A stretch of DNA of 64,000 nt from Cellvibrionaceae bacterium (GCA_028281575.1 JANQJP010000001.1:1-64000); one strand, 5' to 3'. Numbered from the stretch's first letter, positions 6,744-14,635 are shown. The notes: generated by a model not told the origin, from the letters alone. Program-made: numbers and translations.

Positions 6744-8625
6744 AGTAGCAATCTTCCGCGTTTACCAGGAGCTCCAGGCTTCTTATTAAGCCGGGTTCGA
6801 GCCGCTCAAGGCACTTTTCCATCCGTGTTTCGCTACTAAAACGTTTGACTAGAATGCTCTTATTTAGACGTTTAGCTAGAAAGTTACTCAGTGAAGATAG
6901 TTCTTTTTTTCTATTGATTTTGGGGCTGCTGACATCAGATTTTATACGCCATTGAATGCGTTTGGTGGTGATGCCGGTAAGTATTTGGCGGAAGGCATAT
7001 CGTTCGATTCCGTATTTGATTTTCAAATGACCGGGCAGACTGTGTGCAAATTCCACCAACGCTACATCCAGCATGGGGAAGCGGTACTCCACCTTGGCCA
7101 TTCTTGCTGTCAACTCGGCTTCAATCAGATTTTTAGTCAGCCCACGTTCAAATAGCTCAAGTATTTCTTTACGTTGAATAGATTTGCACTGATCATTCTT
7201 CTTAAATTCATCGAACAACTTGTTAAGGTTTTTGTCCTTGCGCCATTGCTTTTCAAGAAAGTGATACTTATTGCGGCGACGTAGCGTTTTATCCAACCCG
7301 GAGCGAGCTTTCTTTGTTTGAGAGTGAATAGTGGGAGTCCAGTTTTTCAATGCCAGTTCAGCTAACGCAACCAGCGGACGTCTCCCTCTCCCGCGCTGGT
7401 TCTTGGCTTTTAGAAGCTGATAAAGCTGGGTAAACCTGTTCTGGTAAAACAGCTCGTCGCAGTATTGATCCCCGTAGCTTGTGACACAATGATCTCCGCC
7501 CCAGCCTGAGAGCATTGTCCGAATACCCTGTTTTTGAGCCAGTCTTGAACGGAGGAAACCTTTACCGTAAAGAGGCACAACCCCGCCAAAGTGACTGTAG
7601 AAATCAGATTTTTGTTGTTGTAAATGTAGGTATTTATTGTCGCTTTTTTGCTTTTGCCAGACGGGTTTAATATTTTTATGCAAAGCATGCATCTCAGTTA
7701 TGTCGGCGTAGGTTTCTTCCCAGACGTGTTTATTTTCATTGTCCAATGCTATGCAATCGTAGGAAAACGTATAAAGTGACTTATCGCCCAGGATTTTGGC
7801 CGCGAAGCCAGCAACACCATTAGAGTCGATGCCTTCGCTTAGTTCCGAGCCAAGGGGGTACTCGCTATCCAGTCGTGCCTCCACCGCATGTTCAAAACGG
7901 TGCTTAAGTTCATCAATGAGTTCTTCATCAATTAAATGCTGCCAGTCCGTTTTCCGGGTCAGTTGCCAATATCGCGTTATTTTAAGCCCTTCTTCACTGA
8001 ATTCGAGGGTGTGTGCGGGTGGCAACACCTGAATATCAGGGTTGGGAGAATCGAACTGTTGTGGAACAACAACGCTCCACAGAGCCTTAATCAACCAGTC
8101 TTCATCGATTTCGTGAGCGTCGGACCACTGAGAAGTGAAAAAAGCTCTATGTTCGTTTGTGATCATTAGACCTTCTGGTTTATGAGAATAAAACAGTACT
8201 TTGACGCCAAAGTGATCGCGAGCGCAGAATATTTTTTGACGGTTCTCATCCCAGATAATGAAAACGAAGTCTCCTCTCAGAAATTTCACGCAATCATTTT
8301 TCCATTTGGCATAGGCTCGCATAATGAGTTGGCTATCTGTGGCGATTTGTGTATCGCCTTCTGTCAGCGCCAGTGAGCTGATTATTTCCCGTCTATTATC
8401 GATACGTGCGTTTGCTGTGATCGCGAGGCCCATACCAGGGTCGTAGTGCACGTGATCAAATCGAGAACGTTGTGTGTTGTAGAGGTGGGATTTCGCTAAG
8501 CCCACTCGCTCTTTGCACCACTGGCTCTCCTCATCAGGGGCCCAATAACGGGAAGCATGAAGCATGGCGTCTAGAGTCGCGTCAATGCTCACGTTGTCAG
8601 ATATACAGGCGTGGACACTGCTCAT
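6730..8625 (-). CDS. lasso macrocyclase (asparagine synthetase homologue)
   Basis: 631 residues with the two-domain layout of asparagine synthetase B. The N-terminal amidotransferase-like domain begins MSSVHACIS and lacks the catalytic Cys2, so it should not use glutamine; this is typical of lasso C proteins, which adenylate the ring Asp/Glu and let the core N-terminus attack. The C-terminal synthetase domain carries the ATP-pyrophosphatase loop as LSEGIDSN (263-268), with Glu where the family norm is SGGxDS. SGWGGDH about 110 residues on is intact. First gene of the minus operon; its ATG faces the PqqD-like gene across a shared promoter region. An EPS-type amidotransferase is the main alternative, but the adjacent B1/B2 pair argues for lasso. 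Confidence 0.85.
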   Translation of the reverse strand: MSSVHACISDNVSIDATLDAMLHASRYWAPDEESQWCKERVGLAKSHLYNTQRSRFDHVHYDPGMGLAITANARIDNRREIISSLALTEGDTQIATDSQLIMRAYAKWKNDCVKFLRGDFVFIIWDENRQKIFCARDHFGVKVLFYSHKPEGLMITNEHRAFFTSQWSDAHEIDEDWLIKALWSVVVPQQFDSPNPDIQVLPPAHTLEFSEEGLKITRYWQLTRKTDWQHLIDEELIDELKHRFEHAVEARLDSEYPLGSELSEGIDSNGVAGFAAKILGDKSLYTFSYDCIALDNENKHVWEETYADITEMHALHKNIKPVWQKQKSDNKYLHLQQQKSDFYSHFGGVVPLYGKGFLRSRLAQKQGIRTMLSGWGGDHCVTSYGDQYCDELFYQNRFTQLYQLLKAKNQRGRGRRPLVALAELALKNWTPTIHSQTKKARSGLDKTLRRRNKYHFLEKQWRKDKNLNKLFDEFKKNDQCKSIQRKEILELFERGLTKNLIEAELTARMAKVEYRFPMLDVALVEFAHSLPGHLKIKYGIERYAFRQILTGITTKRIQWRIKSDVSSPKINRKKELSSLSNFLAKRLNKSILVKRFSSETRMEKCLERLEPGLIRSLELLVNAEDCYYADS

Positions 8626-8750
8626 ATGAAACTACCCGAGTTTTATTGTTAGCTAAGTTAGATTTAACGGGTGCGCGTTCACTTGCGATCTAGGCGTAGA
8701 TGGACTATTAACTGTTAATGTCCTCTCTCCTTTCGCGCAAGGAAAAAAAT
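8626..8750. promoter_or_regulatory. divergent promoter region with palindromes
   Basis: 125 bp separate the cyclase and PqqD-like starts, so both operon promoters must lie here or inside the genes. It holds a perfect 6-1-6 palindrome ATTAACTGTTAAT at 8707-8719 and a smaller one CTAAGTTAG at 8653-8661. Both are possible operators for a regulator not encoded next to the locus. AAGGA just before 8751 is the ribosome site of the plus-strand gene. Confidence 0.4.
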
Positions 8751-9038
8751 ATGACGGCAAAAATCTCACTCTCCAGTATAGCTCAACGTAACCAGGATAT
8801 TGTCGAAGCGAGTATTGATGGTGAAACGGTAATGATGAGCATCGAAAATGGTCAGTATTACGGTCTGGATCGCGTCGGAAGCAATATCTGGGCTCTGCTT
8901 GAAGCTCCACTGAAAGTGGAAGACATTTGCCTTAAGTTACAAGGTATCTACGATGTGGCTGCAGATCGTTGTGAAAATGATGTAATGAGCTTTTTAGCAA
9001 CACTTAAAGAAAACAACATTGTCGAGATCACCGCTTAA
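8751..9038 (+). CDS. PqqD-like leader-binding protein (lasso B1)
   Basis: 95 residues from the ATG preceded by AAGGA at 7 bp; a longer start at 8718 lacks this. It has the PqqD / RiPP-recognition-element pattern: VEASIDGETVMMSIENGQYYGLDRVGSNIWALLE, followed by a helical tail that includes DVMSFLATLKENNIVEI. In lasso pathways the free-standing RRE binds the leader (YxxPxL motif) and delivers it to the B2 protease and the cyclase. It is the first gene of the plus operon, 3 bp before B2. PqqD-like proteins also occur in other RiPP and EPS settings; the B2 neighbour fixes the reading. Confidence 0.88.
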   Translation: MTAKISLSSIAQRNQDIVEASIDGETVMMSIENGQYYGLDRVGSNIWALLEAPLKVEDICLKLQGIYDVAADRCENDVMSFLATLKENNIVEITA

Positions 9039-9041
9039 TAT

Positions 9042-9551
9042 ATGAAGTCGTGGTCCTGGCTCAACGTTCGGGCGAGCCAGCTGCGTGATAAATCGAGCAC
9101 ATTCTGGCACTTGCCGCAGCGAGAAAAAGCCTGGTTTTTCTTACTTATCCCATTAAGCGGTGCCGTGCGTCTTGTACTGTGTGTCATGCCCTTTAACTGG
9201 TATGCGAGACATCTGGGGGAGCACCATAAAAATTATCAACTTTCACCTCTTGTCTCCTCGTCTGAGTTAGAGCGAGCCCGGGGCATAGGGCGTACCATCG
9301 CGCTTGTCTCCCGCTACACGCCGTGGCAGTCCAAATGCCTGGTGCAGGCTGTCATGGCGAGGATAATGCTAGGTTATTATGGCATTCCTTATATTATGCA
9401 CCTTGGAACAAAACTCACGAGGGAATCCTCGTCATCAATGAAGGGCCATGCGTGGGTTAAAGTCGGCGCCAGGATAATAGTGGGTAGAGAAGGGCACAAA
9501 ACGTATACCATTGTTGGTTCATTCGTTGCGTCGTCTCTATTAGCGAAGTGA
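9042..9551 (+). CDS. lasso peptide B2 protein (transglutaminase-like leader peptidase)
   Basis: 169 residues, the usual size of a stand-alone B2. The N-terminal helix (REKAWFFLLIPLSGAVRLVLCVMP) is hydrophobic. The papain/transglutaminase-like core shows WQSKCLVQA (nucleophile C99), MHLGTKL, then MKGHAWVKVGARIIVG (His136). The Asp expected shortly after the His is not obvious; where relatives often show a D-G pair this protein reads G-A, so the third member of the triad is uncertain. In lasso pathways this protein cuts the leader just before core residue 1, guided by B1. It follows B1 by 3 bp and precedes the exporter by 45 bp. Confidence 0.88.
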   Translation: MKSWSWLNVRASQLRDKSSTFWHLPQREKAWFFLLIPLSGAVRLVLCVMPFNWYARHLGEHHKNYQLSPLVSSSELERARGIGRTIALVSRYTPWQSKCLVQAVMARIMLGYYGIPYIMHLGTKLTRESSSSMKGHAWVKVGARIIVGREGHKTYTIVGSFVASSLLAK

Positions 9552-9596
9552 TTCTGAGCTTTTGCCACATTATATTTCTTTGCCGAGAAAGGCATT

Positions 9597-11342
9597 ATGA
9601 AAACGAATAGCGTGAAAGTTTTATGGTCAGCGTTTTATGCGTTTTATCAGTTTGCGCCAGCCAGACAGACGATAGTTCTGTTTTTGATGCTGGCTCAGGG
9701 GCTGAGTGCAGGTGTTGGTTTGTTGTTTATCCTTCCATTATTGCAAATAGTGGGTATCGATATGGGGGGAACTTATCAGGGGGTTGCTGCCACCGCCACG
9801 TGGTTTTTCGAAACTTTTGACCTCAAGTTAAAGTTACCTCACTTATTGGTCATATATGTTGTTATTGTTGCCATAATCGCATCCTCGCGCTTCTTCCTCG
9901 CGATTAACACGACTATATTGCGACAACGCTATGTCAATTACCTGCGTAATGATATGTATCGGCAGCTTCTTCATAGCAGCTGGCCGTTTATTGTAAACAA
10001 TAAAATTTCTGATTTTATTCATTGCCTCGCCGGACAGGTTCAAGCGATTGGGCTTGCCTCATATTTAATGTTGAATCTATTGAGCCAGGTAATTTTGAGC
10101 TTGATTATGGCTGGCCTGGCTTTTTTGCTTTCCTGGCAAATAAGTTTGATTGCCATTGGCTTTGCTTTTGTACTTTTCTGCCTGCTCTTACCGTTAAATA
10201 GAGTGATCTTGGGATCCGGTCAACACCAGCTACTGAACTTTAAAGCCGTTTTCCAAATATTAACGGAGCAGCTCAGCAGTCTAAAAATGATTAAGAGTTA
10301 TGCCAGTGAAGCTTATCATGCGGATAAGCTCGCTGAAGTCAGCGACTTGTTAGAAGTTCAGCAGGTGCGGCTGACGAAGATGAATGCCATAACTCAATGG
10401 GTTTATATTGTCGGTGCTGCGATTTCGTTCAGTGGGTTCTTTTACATATCTCAGGTTTTATTGGATGTTACGCTTCCAACAATACTTTTATTGTTGATTA
10501 TTTGCTCGCGCTTATTACCGCAGCTAATGAACATACATAAGACCTATCAGCAACTATTGCACCAAGTGCCGGCGTTCGAAGATGTACATAAAATGAAAAA
10601 GGAATTTGCCAAGGTTCAGGAGGCGCCTGTTGGAAAGGCGAGTATTCCAATGCTAGAACGTGAGATTAAATTGGCCAATGTCACTTTCGGTTACCCGGGA
10701 AAAGACTCGCCGGTTTTTTGCGACTTTTCGCTGGAGATCCCAAAAAACCAAACTATTGCACTTGTCGGTCCATCTGGGGCAGGAAAATCCACACTGGCTG
10801 ACCTTATTGCCGGATTACTAGCGCCGGAACAAGGCGGGGTCTATTGCGATGATCAGTTGCTGGATAACGAATATCGTCTGGCGTGGCGGAGTAGAGTGGC
10901 TTATGTCACCCAGGAAGTTTACCTTTTGCATGATACTGTTAGAGCGAACTTGACCTGGGTCAGGCCGGGGATTGGTGAAGAAATATTGTGGCAAGTGTTG
11001 AAAATGGCTGCCGCAGATACCTTTGTGGCCAATTTGCCACAAGGCTTGGATACTGTCGTGGGGGATAAAGGTGTCAGGCTGTCGGGTGGGGAAAGGCAAA
11101 GATTAGCACTCGCGAGAGCTTTACTGGCACAACCACAGTTGTTAATTTTAGATGAAGCGACCAGTGCTGTTGATAGCGACAATGAGCAAAAAATTATAGA
11201 AGCGATTAAGTCTCTGCGTGGCAAGTTGACAATAATCATTATTGCGCACCGTAAGTCGACACTTGCACATGTTGACCGATGTGTAAACCTGGAGGAATGC
11301 TGTGAAAGAGCTGGTGAGCAAATGCTTAGGGAAAGTGTTTAA
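9597..11342 (+). CDS. ABC exporter, lasso D type (TM domain fused to ATPase)
   Basis: 581 residues. The N-terminal half holds about six membrane spans (for example TIVLFLMLAQGLSAGVGLLF and LVIYVVIVAIIASSRFFLA). The C-terminal half is a complete ABC ATPase: Walker A VGPSGAGKST near residue 391, signature LSGGERQRLALARAL, Walker B LLILDEATSAVD, and the switch His in IIAHR. This homodimeric exporter layout matches the D protein that exports mature lasso peptides and confers immunity. The gene overlaps the next one by 41 bp, so both are translated together. No cysteine-protease (C39) domain is present, so leader removal depends on B2. Confidence 0.9.
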   Translation: MKTNSVKVLWSAFYAFYQFAPARQTIVLFLMLAQGLSAGVGLLFILPLLQIVGIDMGGTYQGVAATATWFFETFDLKLKLPHLLVIYVVIVAIIASSRFFLAINTTILRQRYVNYLRNDMYRQLLHSSWPFIVNNKISDFIHCLAGQVQAIGLASYLMLNLLSQVILSLIMAGLAFLLSWQISLIAIGFAFVLFCLLLPLNRVILGSGQHQLLNFKAVFQILTEQLSSLKMIKSYASEAYHADKLAEVSDLLEVQQVRLTKMNAITQWVYIVGAAISFSGFFYISQVLLDVTLPTILLLLIICSRLLPQLMNIHKTYQQLLHQVPAFEDVHKMKKEFAKVQEAPVGKASIPMLEREIKLANVTFGYPGKDSPVFCDFSLEIPKNQTIALVGPSGAGKSTLADLIAGLLAPEQGGVYCDDQLLDNEYRLAWRSRVAYVTQEVYLLHDTVRANLTWVRPGIGEEILWQVLKMAAADTFVANLPQGLDTVVGDKGVRLSGGERQRLALARALLAQPQLLILDEATSAVDSDNEQKIIEAIKSLRGKLTIIIIAHRKSTLAHVDRCVNLEECCERAGEQMLRESV

Positions 11343-11913
11343 TCAGGACGAGCTTGCCAGGATTCGTACCGCACTTGCGCAAGAAGAGGGTTGGCAATCT
11401 CATGTTAACCACTCCTGCTATACCGGACATTGGGATGTATTGGCACTTCGTTGCCCTGCTAAAGACCTGGATTCCCATCCTATCCTCCAGTGCTTTTCTC
11501 ATGAAGATCCAGCGTTGTCCCGTGGTGATGCCTGGGCTAATTTACCTCTACTAGAGACTAGATATCCCGAACTCTCGGCTTTATTTACTAAGTTTAAATG
11601 CCCTATAAAATCCATCAGGTTTATGCGTTTGCACGCAGGAGCGAAAATACTACCTCACTGTGATGATGGCGTATGCTTATACGCTGGAGAGGCTCGCTTA
11701 CATATTCCGATAATTTCATCACCGGACGTCAACTTCAATGTGGCTGAGACTGAGGTGCCTATGAGAGAGGGTGAGCTCTGGTATATAAATGCGGCGCTCA
11801 AGCACAGGGTAACAAATACTGGTAACAAGGAGCGAGTTCATATAGTGATGGATTGTGTAGCTAACCATTGGCTGCGAAATAAAGTCTTAGGTGACAGTCA
11901 GAACATGCTCTGA
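11302..11913 (+). CDS. aspartyl/asparaginyl beta-hydroxylase-like oxygenase
   Basis: 203 residues from a GTG with GGAGG 6 bp upstream, inside the 3' end of the exporter gene. The C-terminal half matches the Asp/Asn beta-hydroxylase family (PF05118-like): ILPHCDDG with the first iron His at 119, the ARLHIPIISS strand, then EGELWYINAALKHRVTNTG with His168, and ERVHIVMDC with Arg178. These are Fe(II)/2-oxoglutarate enzymes that hydroxylate the beta carbon of Asp or Asn. The predicted core peptide has Asp3, Asn6 and Asp8. A precedent known to me is canucin A, a lasso peptide with a hydroxylated Asp. It is the last gene of the plus operon, directly before a terminator. Confidence 0.85.
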   Translation: MKELVSKCLGKVFNQDELARIRTALAQEEGWQSHVNHSCYTGHWDVLALRCPAKDLDSHPILQCFSHEDPALSRGDAWANLPLLETRYPELSALFTKFKCPIKSIRFMRLHAGAKILPHCDDGVCLYAGEARLHIPIISSPDVNFNVAETEVPMREGELWYINAALKHRVTNTGNKERVHIVMDCVANHWLRNKVLGDSQNML

Positions 11914-11946
11914 CGTCTTTAGGTTCTTAAGGACGACATTTTTTTA
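11914..11946 (+). terminator. intrinsic terminator after lasso plus operon
   Basis: CGTCTTTA / TAAGGACG form an 8-bp stem (one G-U pair) around a GGTTCT loop, followed by ACATTTTTTT. It starts at the base after the beta-hydroxylase stop codon. Confidence 0.8.
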
Positions 11947-12077
11947 AATTCATGGTTTTTTTTAATATATTTTCCTCTATATAGTCTACATTTTAAGTAA
12001 TTTTAAAGTATACAATACGGATCAGAGTACTTTACCTATCTGCATATAATAAAAACACGTTTATTCTGGAACGTACC

Positions 12078-12383
12078 ATGGAATCATATAACTACGATAA
12101 TTTGTTCTCGGTGGTGGGACAAGAGGTCAGTGTCAGTGATGACGAAGGAAATGAAGTGTTTTTGACTGTCGCTGAAGTGAGTAAGGGAGCACTCGATGGA
12201 ACCTCATGGGAGGCTTTTTCGGTTATTTACGCTGGCGACAAAAATTTCCATATTCCCCAGGGCAACTATACCTTTAAGCACTCAGTTTTTGGCGTTAAAA
12301 AGCTTTTTTTAATACCTAACAGCGAAACTGAATATGAAACGGTTATTACACGTGAGCGCGAGGCGGTGGCGGAGCAGCCTTAA
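12078..12383 (+). CDS. DUF6916-like small protein
   Basis: 101 residues, start MESYNYDNLF. It reads as a compact beta-rich domain: F-x-x-x-V-G-x-x-V, then WEAFSVIYAGD, QGNYTFKH, GVKKLFLIPN. This resembles the DUF6916 family, which I recall being encoded next to phage-tail-collar / microcystin-dependent-protein genes; that arrangement is seen here, with three such genes starting at 12958. The AT-rich 131 bp upstream (11947-12077) probably contains its promoter. No signal peptide or membrane segment. Function unknown; a scaffold or assembly partner of the tail-collar proteins is a guess. Confidence 0.75.
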   Translation: MESYNYDNLFSVVGQEVSVSDDEGNEVFLTVAEVSKGALDGTSWEAFSVIYAGDKNFHIPQGNYTFKHSVFGVKKLFLIPNSETEYETVITREREAVAEQP

Positions 12384-12392
12384 GGGAGCTTC

Positions 12393-12887
12393 TTAGTCTT
12401 TTGGACGCCATTCCATTAACAAATATATCTCATTTGTTTTGGATTTCACGACAAAACCCAGCCGCTCGTAAAGTCTTTTTGCTGGGTTGTTATGTTCAAC
12501 ATGAATGGTGACGGAGCGGCTACTTTGTTTCGCCTTTTTGAACAACTTATTAAACAGATATGTGCCGAGGCCTTTATTGCGATGGCTGGATACAAGGGAA
12601 ATGTCAACTACTCGAATCTCCCGTCTCCAATAGTCTACAAAAAGTCGCCCAACGGCTTTGCCATTATGCTCAATAATATTGAAATTGTCAGTACAGTAGT
12701 TTTGCGTGTAGTGCATATATTGCGCGCTGAATTGTTGCGCAATAAAAGCCTGTTTTTCTTTCAGAGACAAGTTGGTGAGAGCTAATTCCTCTTCTCGAGT
12801 GGAGGCGTATAGCTCCTGCATAAAAGGTAAATCGCTGTTTTGATATTGACGAAGTGAAATGATGTGGTCCCAGTCTGGTGATTGCAT
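12393..12887 (-). CDS. GNAT family N-acetyltransferase
   Basis: 164 residues. The acetyl-CoA-binding motif A is clear: VVDISLVSSHRNKGLGTYLFNKL (Q/R-x-x-G-x-G/A pattern RNKGLG), followed by VTIHVEHNNPAKRLYERLGF, the usual motif B with N-x-x-A-x-x-L-Y-x-x-x-G-F. It transfers an acetyl group from acetyl-CoA to an amine; substrate unknown. It is convergent with the DUF6916-like gene (9 bp between stops) and divergent from the tail-collar trio. From memory, GNAT genes sit beside such collar genes in other genomes, so a functional link, perhaps N-terminal acetylation, is possible. Confidence 0.9.
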   Translation of the reverse strand: MQSPDWDHIISLRQYQNSDLPFMQELYASTREEELALTNLSLKEKQAFIAQQFSAQYMHYTQNYCTDNFNIIEHNGKAVGRLFVDYWRREIRVVDISLVSSHRNKGLGTYLFNKLFKKAKQSSRSVTIHVEHNNPAKRLYERLGFVVKSKTNEIYLLMEWRPKD

Positions 12888-12957
12888 TTATTTTCAGTGC
12901 TGTTTGTTAATTTTAGTGTTAATTGTAAAGCGCAAATGTAATTAATGTAATGGATTA

Positions 12958-13503
12958 GTGAGGATTAATATGGCTGAACCTTTTTTAAGTGAAATACGAA
13001 TGTTTGGTTTCAACTGGGCGCCGAGTGGTTGGGCGAAGTGTGATGGCCAGAGTTTAACCATAAACGACAACCAGGCGCTGTTTAGTCTGCTTGGAACTCA
13101 ATACGGTGGCGATGGGCGTGTTGATTTTAATTTGCCCGATATGCGAGGTCGTGCACCTGTCAGCTTTGGCGTGAGCCCTACCGACGGTATTCATTATGCC
13201 CAAGGCAGTTTTGGCGGACAGGAATATGTGCATTTATCTGTCAATCAAATGGCTCAACATACGCATGCTGTTAGAGCCACTAACAACGAGGCCAATTCAA
13301 AGTCTTTCGATAAGGCGATTTTTGCGACCAGTGTCAGTCGTGGGTTGCCGACAGAGGCGTACACCCCAGGTGCGGCATTAACGAGTTTAAATCCAAGCAG
13401 TGTATCAACCAATGGCGGCAATGGTTCACATTACAATGTACAGCCGTCACTTGTGATTAGCTATTGCATCGCTATCACGGGCTTATTTCCCTCGAGAAAC
13501 TAA
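12958..13503 (+). CDS. phage tail collar domain protein 1 (MDP-like)
   Basis: 181 residues. The tail-collar pattern of microcystin-dependent-protein-like proteins (PF07484) is complete: SEIRMFGFNWAPSGWAKCDG, NQALFSLLGTQYGGDGRVDFNLPDMRGRAPV, then MAQHTHAV and a closing VISYCIAITGLFPSRN. No signal peptide and no nearby tail, baseplate or lysis genes, so this is not a prophage. First of three tandem paralogues 18 to 20 bp apart or less. Such proteins form trimers with a collar-like beta fold; their function in bacteria is poorly defined. Confidence 0.9.
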   Translation: MRINMAEPFLSEIRMFGFNWAPSGWAKCDGQSLTINDNQALFSLLGTQYGGDGRVDFNLPDMRGRAPVSFGVSPTDGIHYAQGSFGGQEYVHLSVNQMAQHTHAVRATNNEANSKSFDKAIFATSVSRGLPTEAYTPGAALTSLNPSSVSTNGGNGSHYNVQPSLVISYCIAITGLFPSRN

Positions 13504-13521
13504 TAGATAAGGAGCAAAAAA

Positions 13522-14055
13522 ATGAGTGATCCATTTTACGGAGAAATTCGAATGTTTGCTGGCAATTTCGCTCCGCGACATTGGGCATTTTGTATGGGAG
13601 GCCTGGTATCAATCGCCCAGAACAATGCACTGTTTTCTCTTTTGGGAACGACTTATGGCGGTGATGGACGGACAACTTTTGCGCTGCCGGATTTGCGCGG
13701 CAGGATCCCGTTACATCAAGGCACTGGCGTGGGGCTAACTCCGCGATTGATCGGGCAAAGATTTGGTGACGAAAGTGTAATCCTGTCAGGCAATGAAATG
13801 CCTGCTCATACACATAGCTTAAATGCGAGTAATAACGATGGCAATTCTGCATCCCCTGGTGGCCGAGTGCTGGGTTCGCAAAGCGATGGTGATCTGGTGT
13901 ACACCGAGTTGTCACAAGACCCTACCAGAATCGAACAAATGACAAGTGTGACTGTTGAGTTGTCGGGCGGTAATCTGCCACATAACAACATGATGTCATT
14001 TTTGTGCTTGAGTTTCATTATTTGCTTACTTGGCGATTACCCAAGCCGAAACTAA
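13522..14055 (+). CDS. phage tail collar domain protein 2 (MDP-like)
   Basis: 177 residues, with AAGGAGC upstream of the ATG. Same fold as its neighbours: GEIRMFAGNFAPRHWAFCMGG, NNALFSLLGTTYGGDGRTTFALPDLRGRIPL, EMPAHTHSLNASNNDGNS, end FIICLLGDYPSRN. It differs from copies 1 and 3 in the loop between the THSL segment and the C-terminus and in the usual CDG, which here reads CMGG. The divergence among the three copies suggests an old triplication with specialised subunits, perhaps a hetero-oligomer. Confidence 0.9.
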   Translation: MSDPFYGEIRMFAGNFAPRHWAFCMGGLVSIAQNNALFSLLGTTYGGDGRTTFALPDLRGRIPLHQGTGVGLTPRLIGQRFGDESVILSGNEMPAHTHSLNASNNDGNSASPGGRVLGSQSDGDLVYTELSQDPTRIEQMTSVTVELSGGNLPHNNMMSFLCLSFIICLLGDYPSRN

Positions 14056-14066
14056 GGAGAATAGAT

Positions 14067-14624
14067 ATGGCGGAACCTTTTATTGCTGAAGTGAGAATGT
14101 GGGCGTGCAATTATGCTCCACGTGGTTGGGCTTTTTGTGACGGTGCAACGTTACAGATCGCATCTAACACGGCGCTTTTTGCGCTTATTGGTACAACTTA
14201 CGGGGGGGACGGCCGAACAACTATGGGCCTGCCTAACCTGATAGGTAGGGCCCCGATGCAGTGGGGAGATGGGCCGGGGCTTACGAATCGCTTTTTTGGC
14301 GAGTTCGGTGGAAGCGCATTAGCTTTTTTGACGCCAGCGCAAATTCCGAGTCACTACCATATTCTGACAGGAATGAGGGAGTCTGGAACGTCGGGAACAC
14401 CAACTAATGAATTGTTTATGGGGGTAGATAGGGGGAATACAGGTGCGGATAATATGACATATCTATATCAGGATAAGCAAGGCGGGCAAATTCAGCCAGA
14501 CGCCACTATGTCTTCCCTGACCTTGTCGACCGCCGGAGGGAGCGAACTTCATGAGAACCGGCAACCGTATCTGACAATGAATTTTTGTATAGCGATGACC
14601 GGACTCTTTCCTTCGAGAAACTAG
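14067..14624 (+). CDS. phage tail collar domain protein 3 (MDP-like)
   Basis: 185 residues from the ATG preceded by AAGGAGA; the longer in-frame start at 14004 lies within the previous gene and is not supported. Collar pattern: AEVRMWACNYAPRGWAFCDG, NTALFALIGTTYGGDGRTTMGLPNLIGRAPM, QIPSHYHILTG in place of the usual THTH-type segment, end MNFCIAMTGLFPSRN. The last gene of the trio; a GC-rich hairpin follows 11 bp after the stop. Same C-terminal GLFPSRN as copy 1, so copies 1 and 3 are closer to each other there than to copy 2. Confidence 0.9.
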   Translation: MAEPFIAEVRMWACNYAPRGWAFCDGATLQIASNTALFALIGTTYGGDGRTTMGLPNLIGRAPMQWGDGPGLTNRFFGEFGGSALAFLTPAQIPSHYHILTGMRESGTSGTPTNELFMGVDRGNTGADNMTYLYQDKQGGQIQPDATMSSLTLSTAGGSELHENRQPYLTMNFCIAMTGLFPSRN

Positions 14625-14635
14625 TGGGATGTTTT

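Noticed and set aside
2006..11913. Reading the locus as an exopolysaccharide/PEP-CTERM cluster (HprK, PqqD-like and asparagine synthase genes also occur there)
   Set aside because: A stand-alone transglutaminase-like B2 directly after the PqqD-like gene, an ABC exporter and a matching precursor favour a lasso pathway; no exosortase or sugar polymer genes are in the operons.
12958..14624. Tail-collar genes as part of a prophage
   Set aside because: No integrase, capsid, terminase, portal, sheath, tape-measure or lysis genes are nearby, and the three genes are flanked by bacterial accessory genes.
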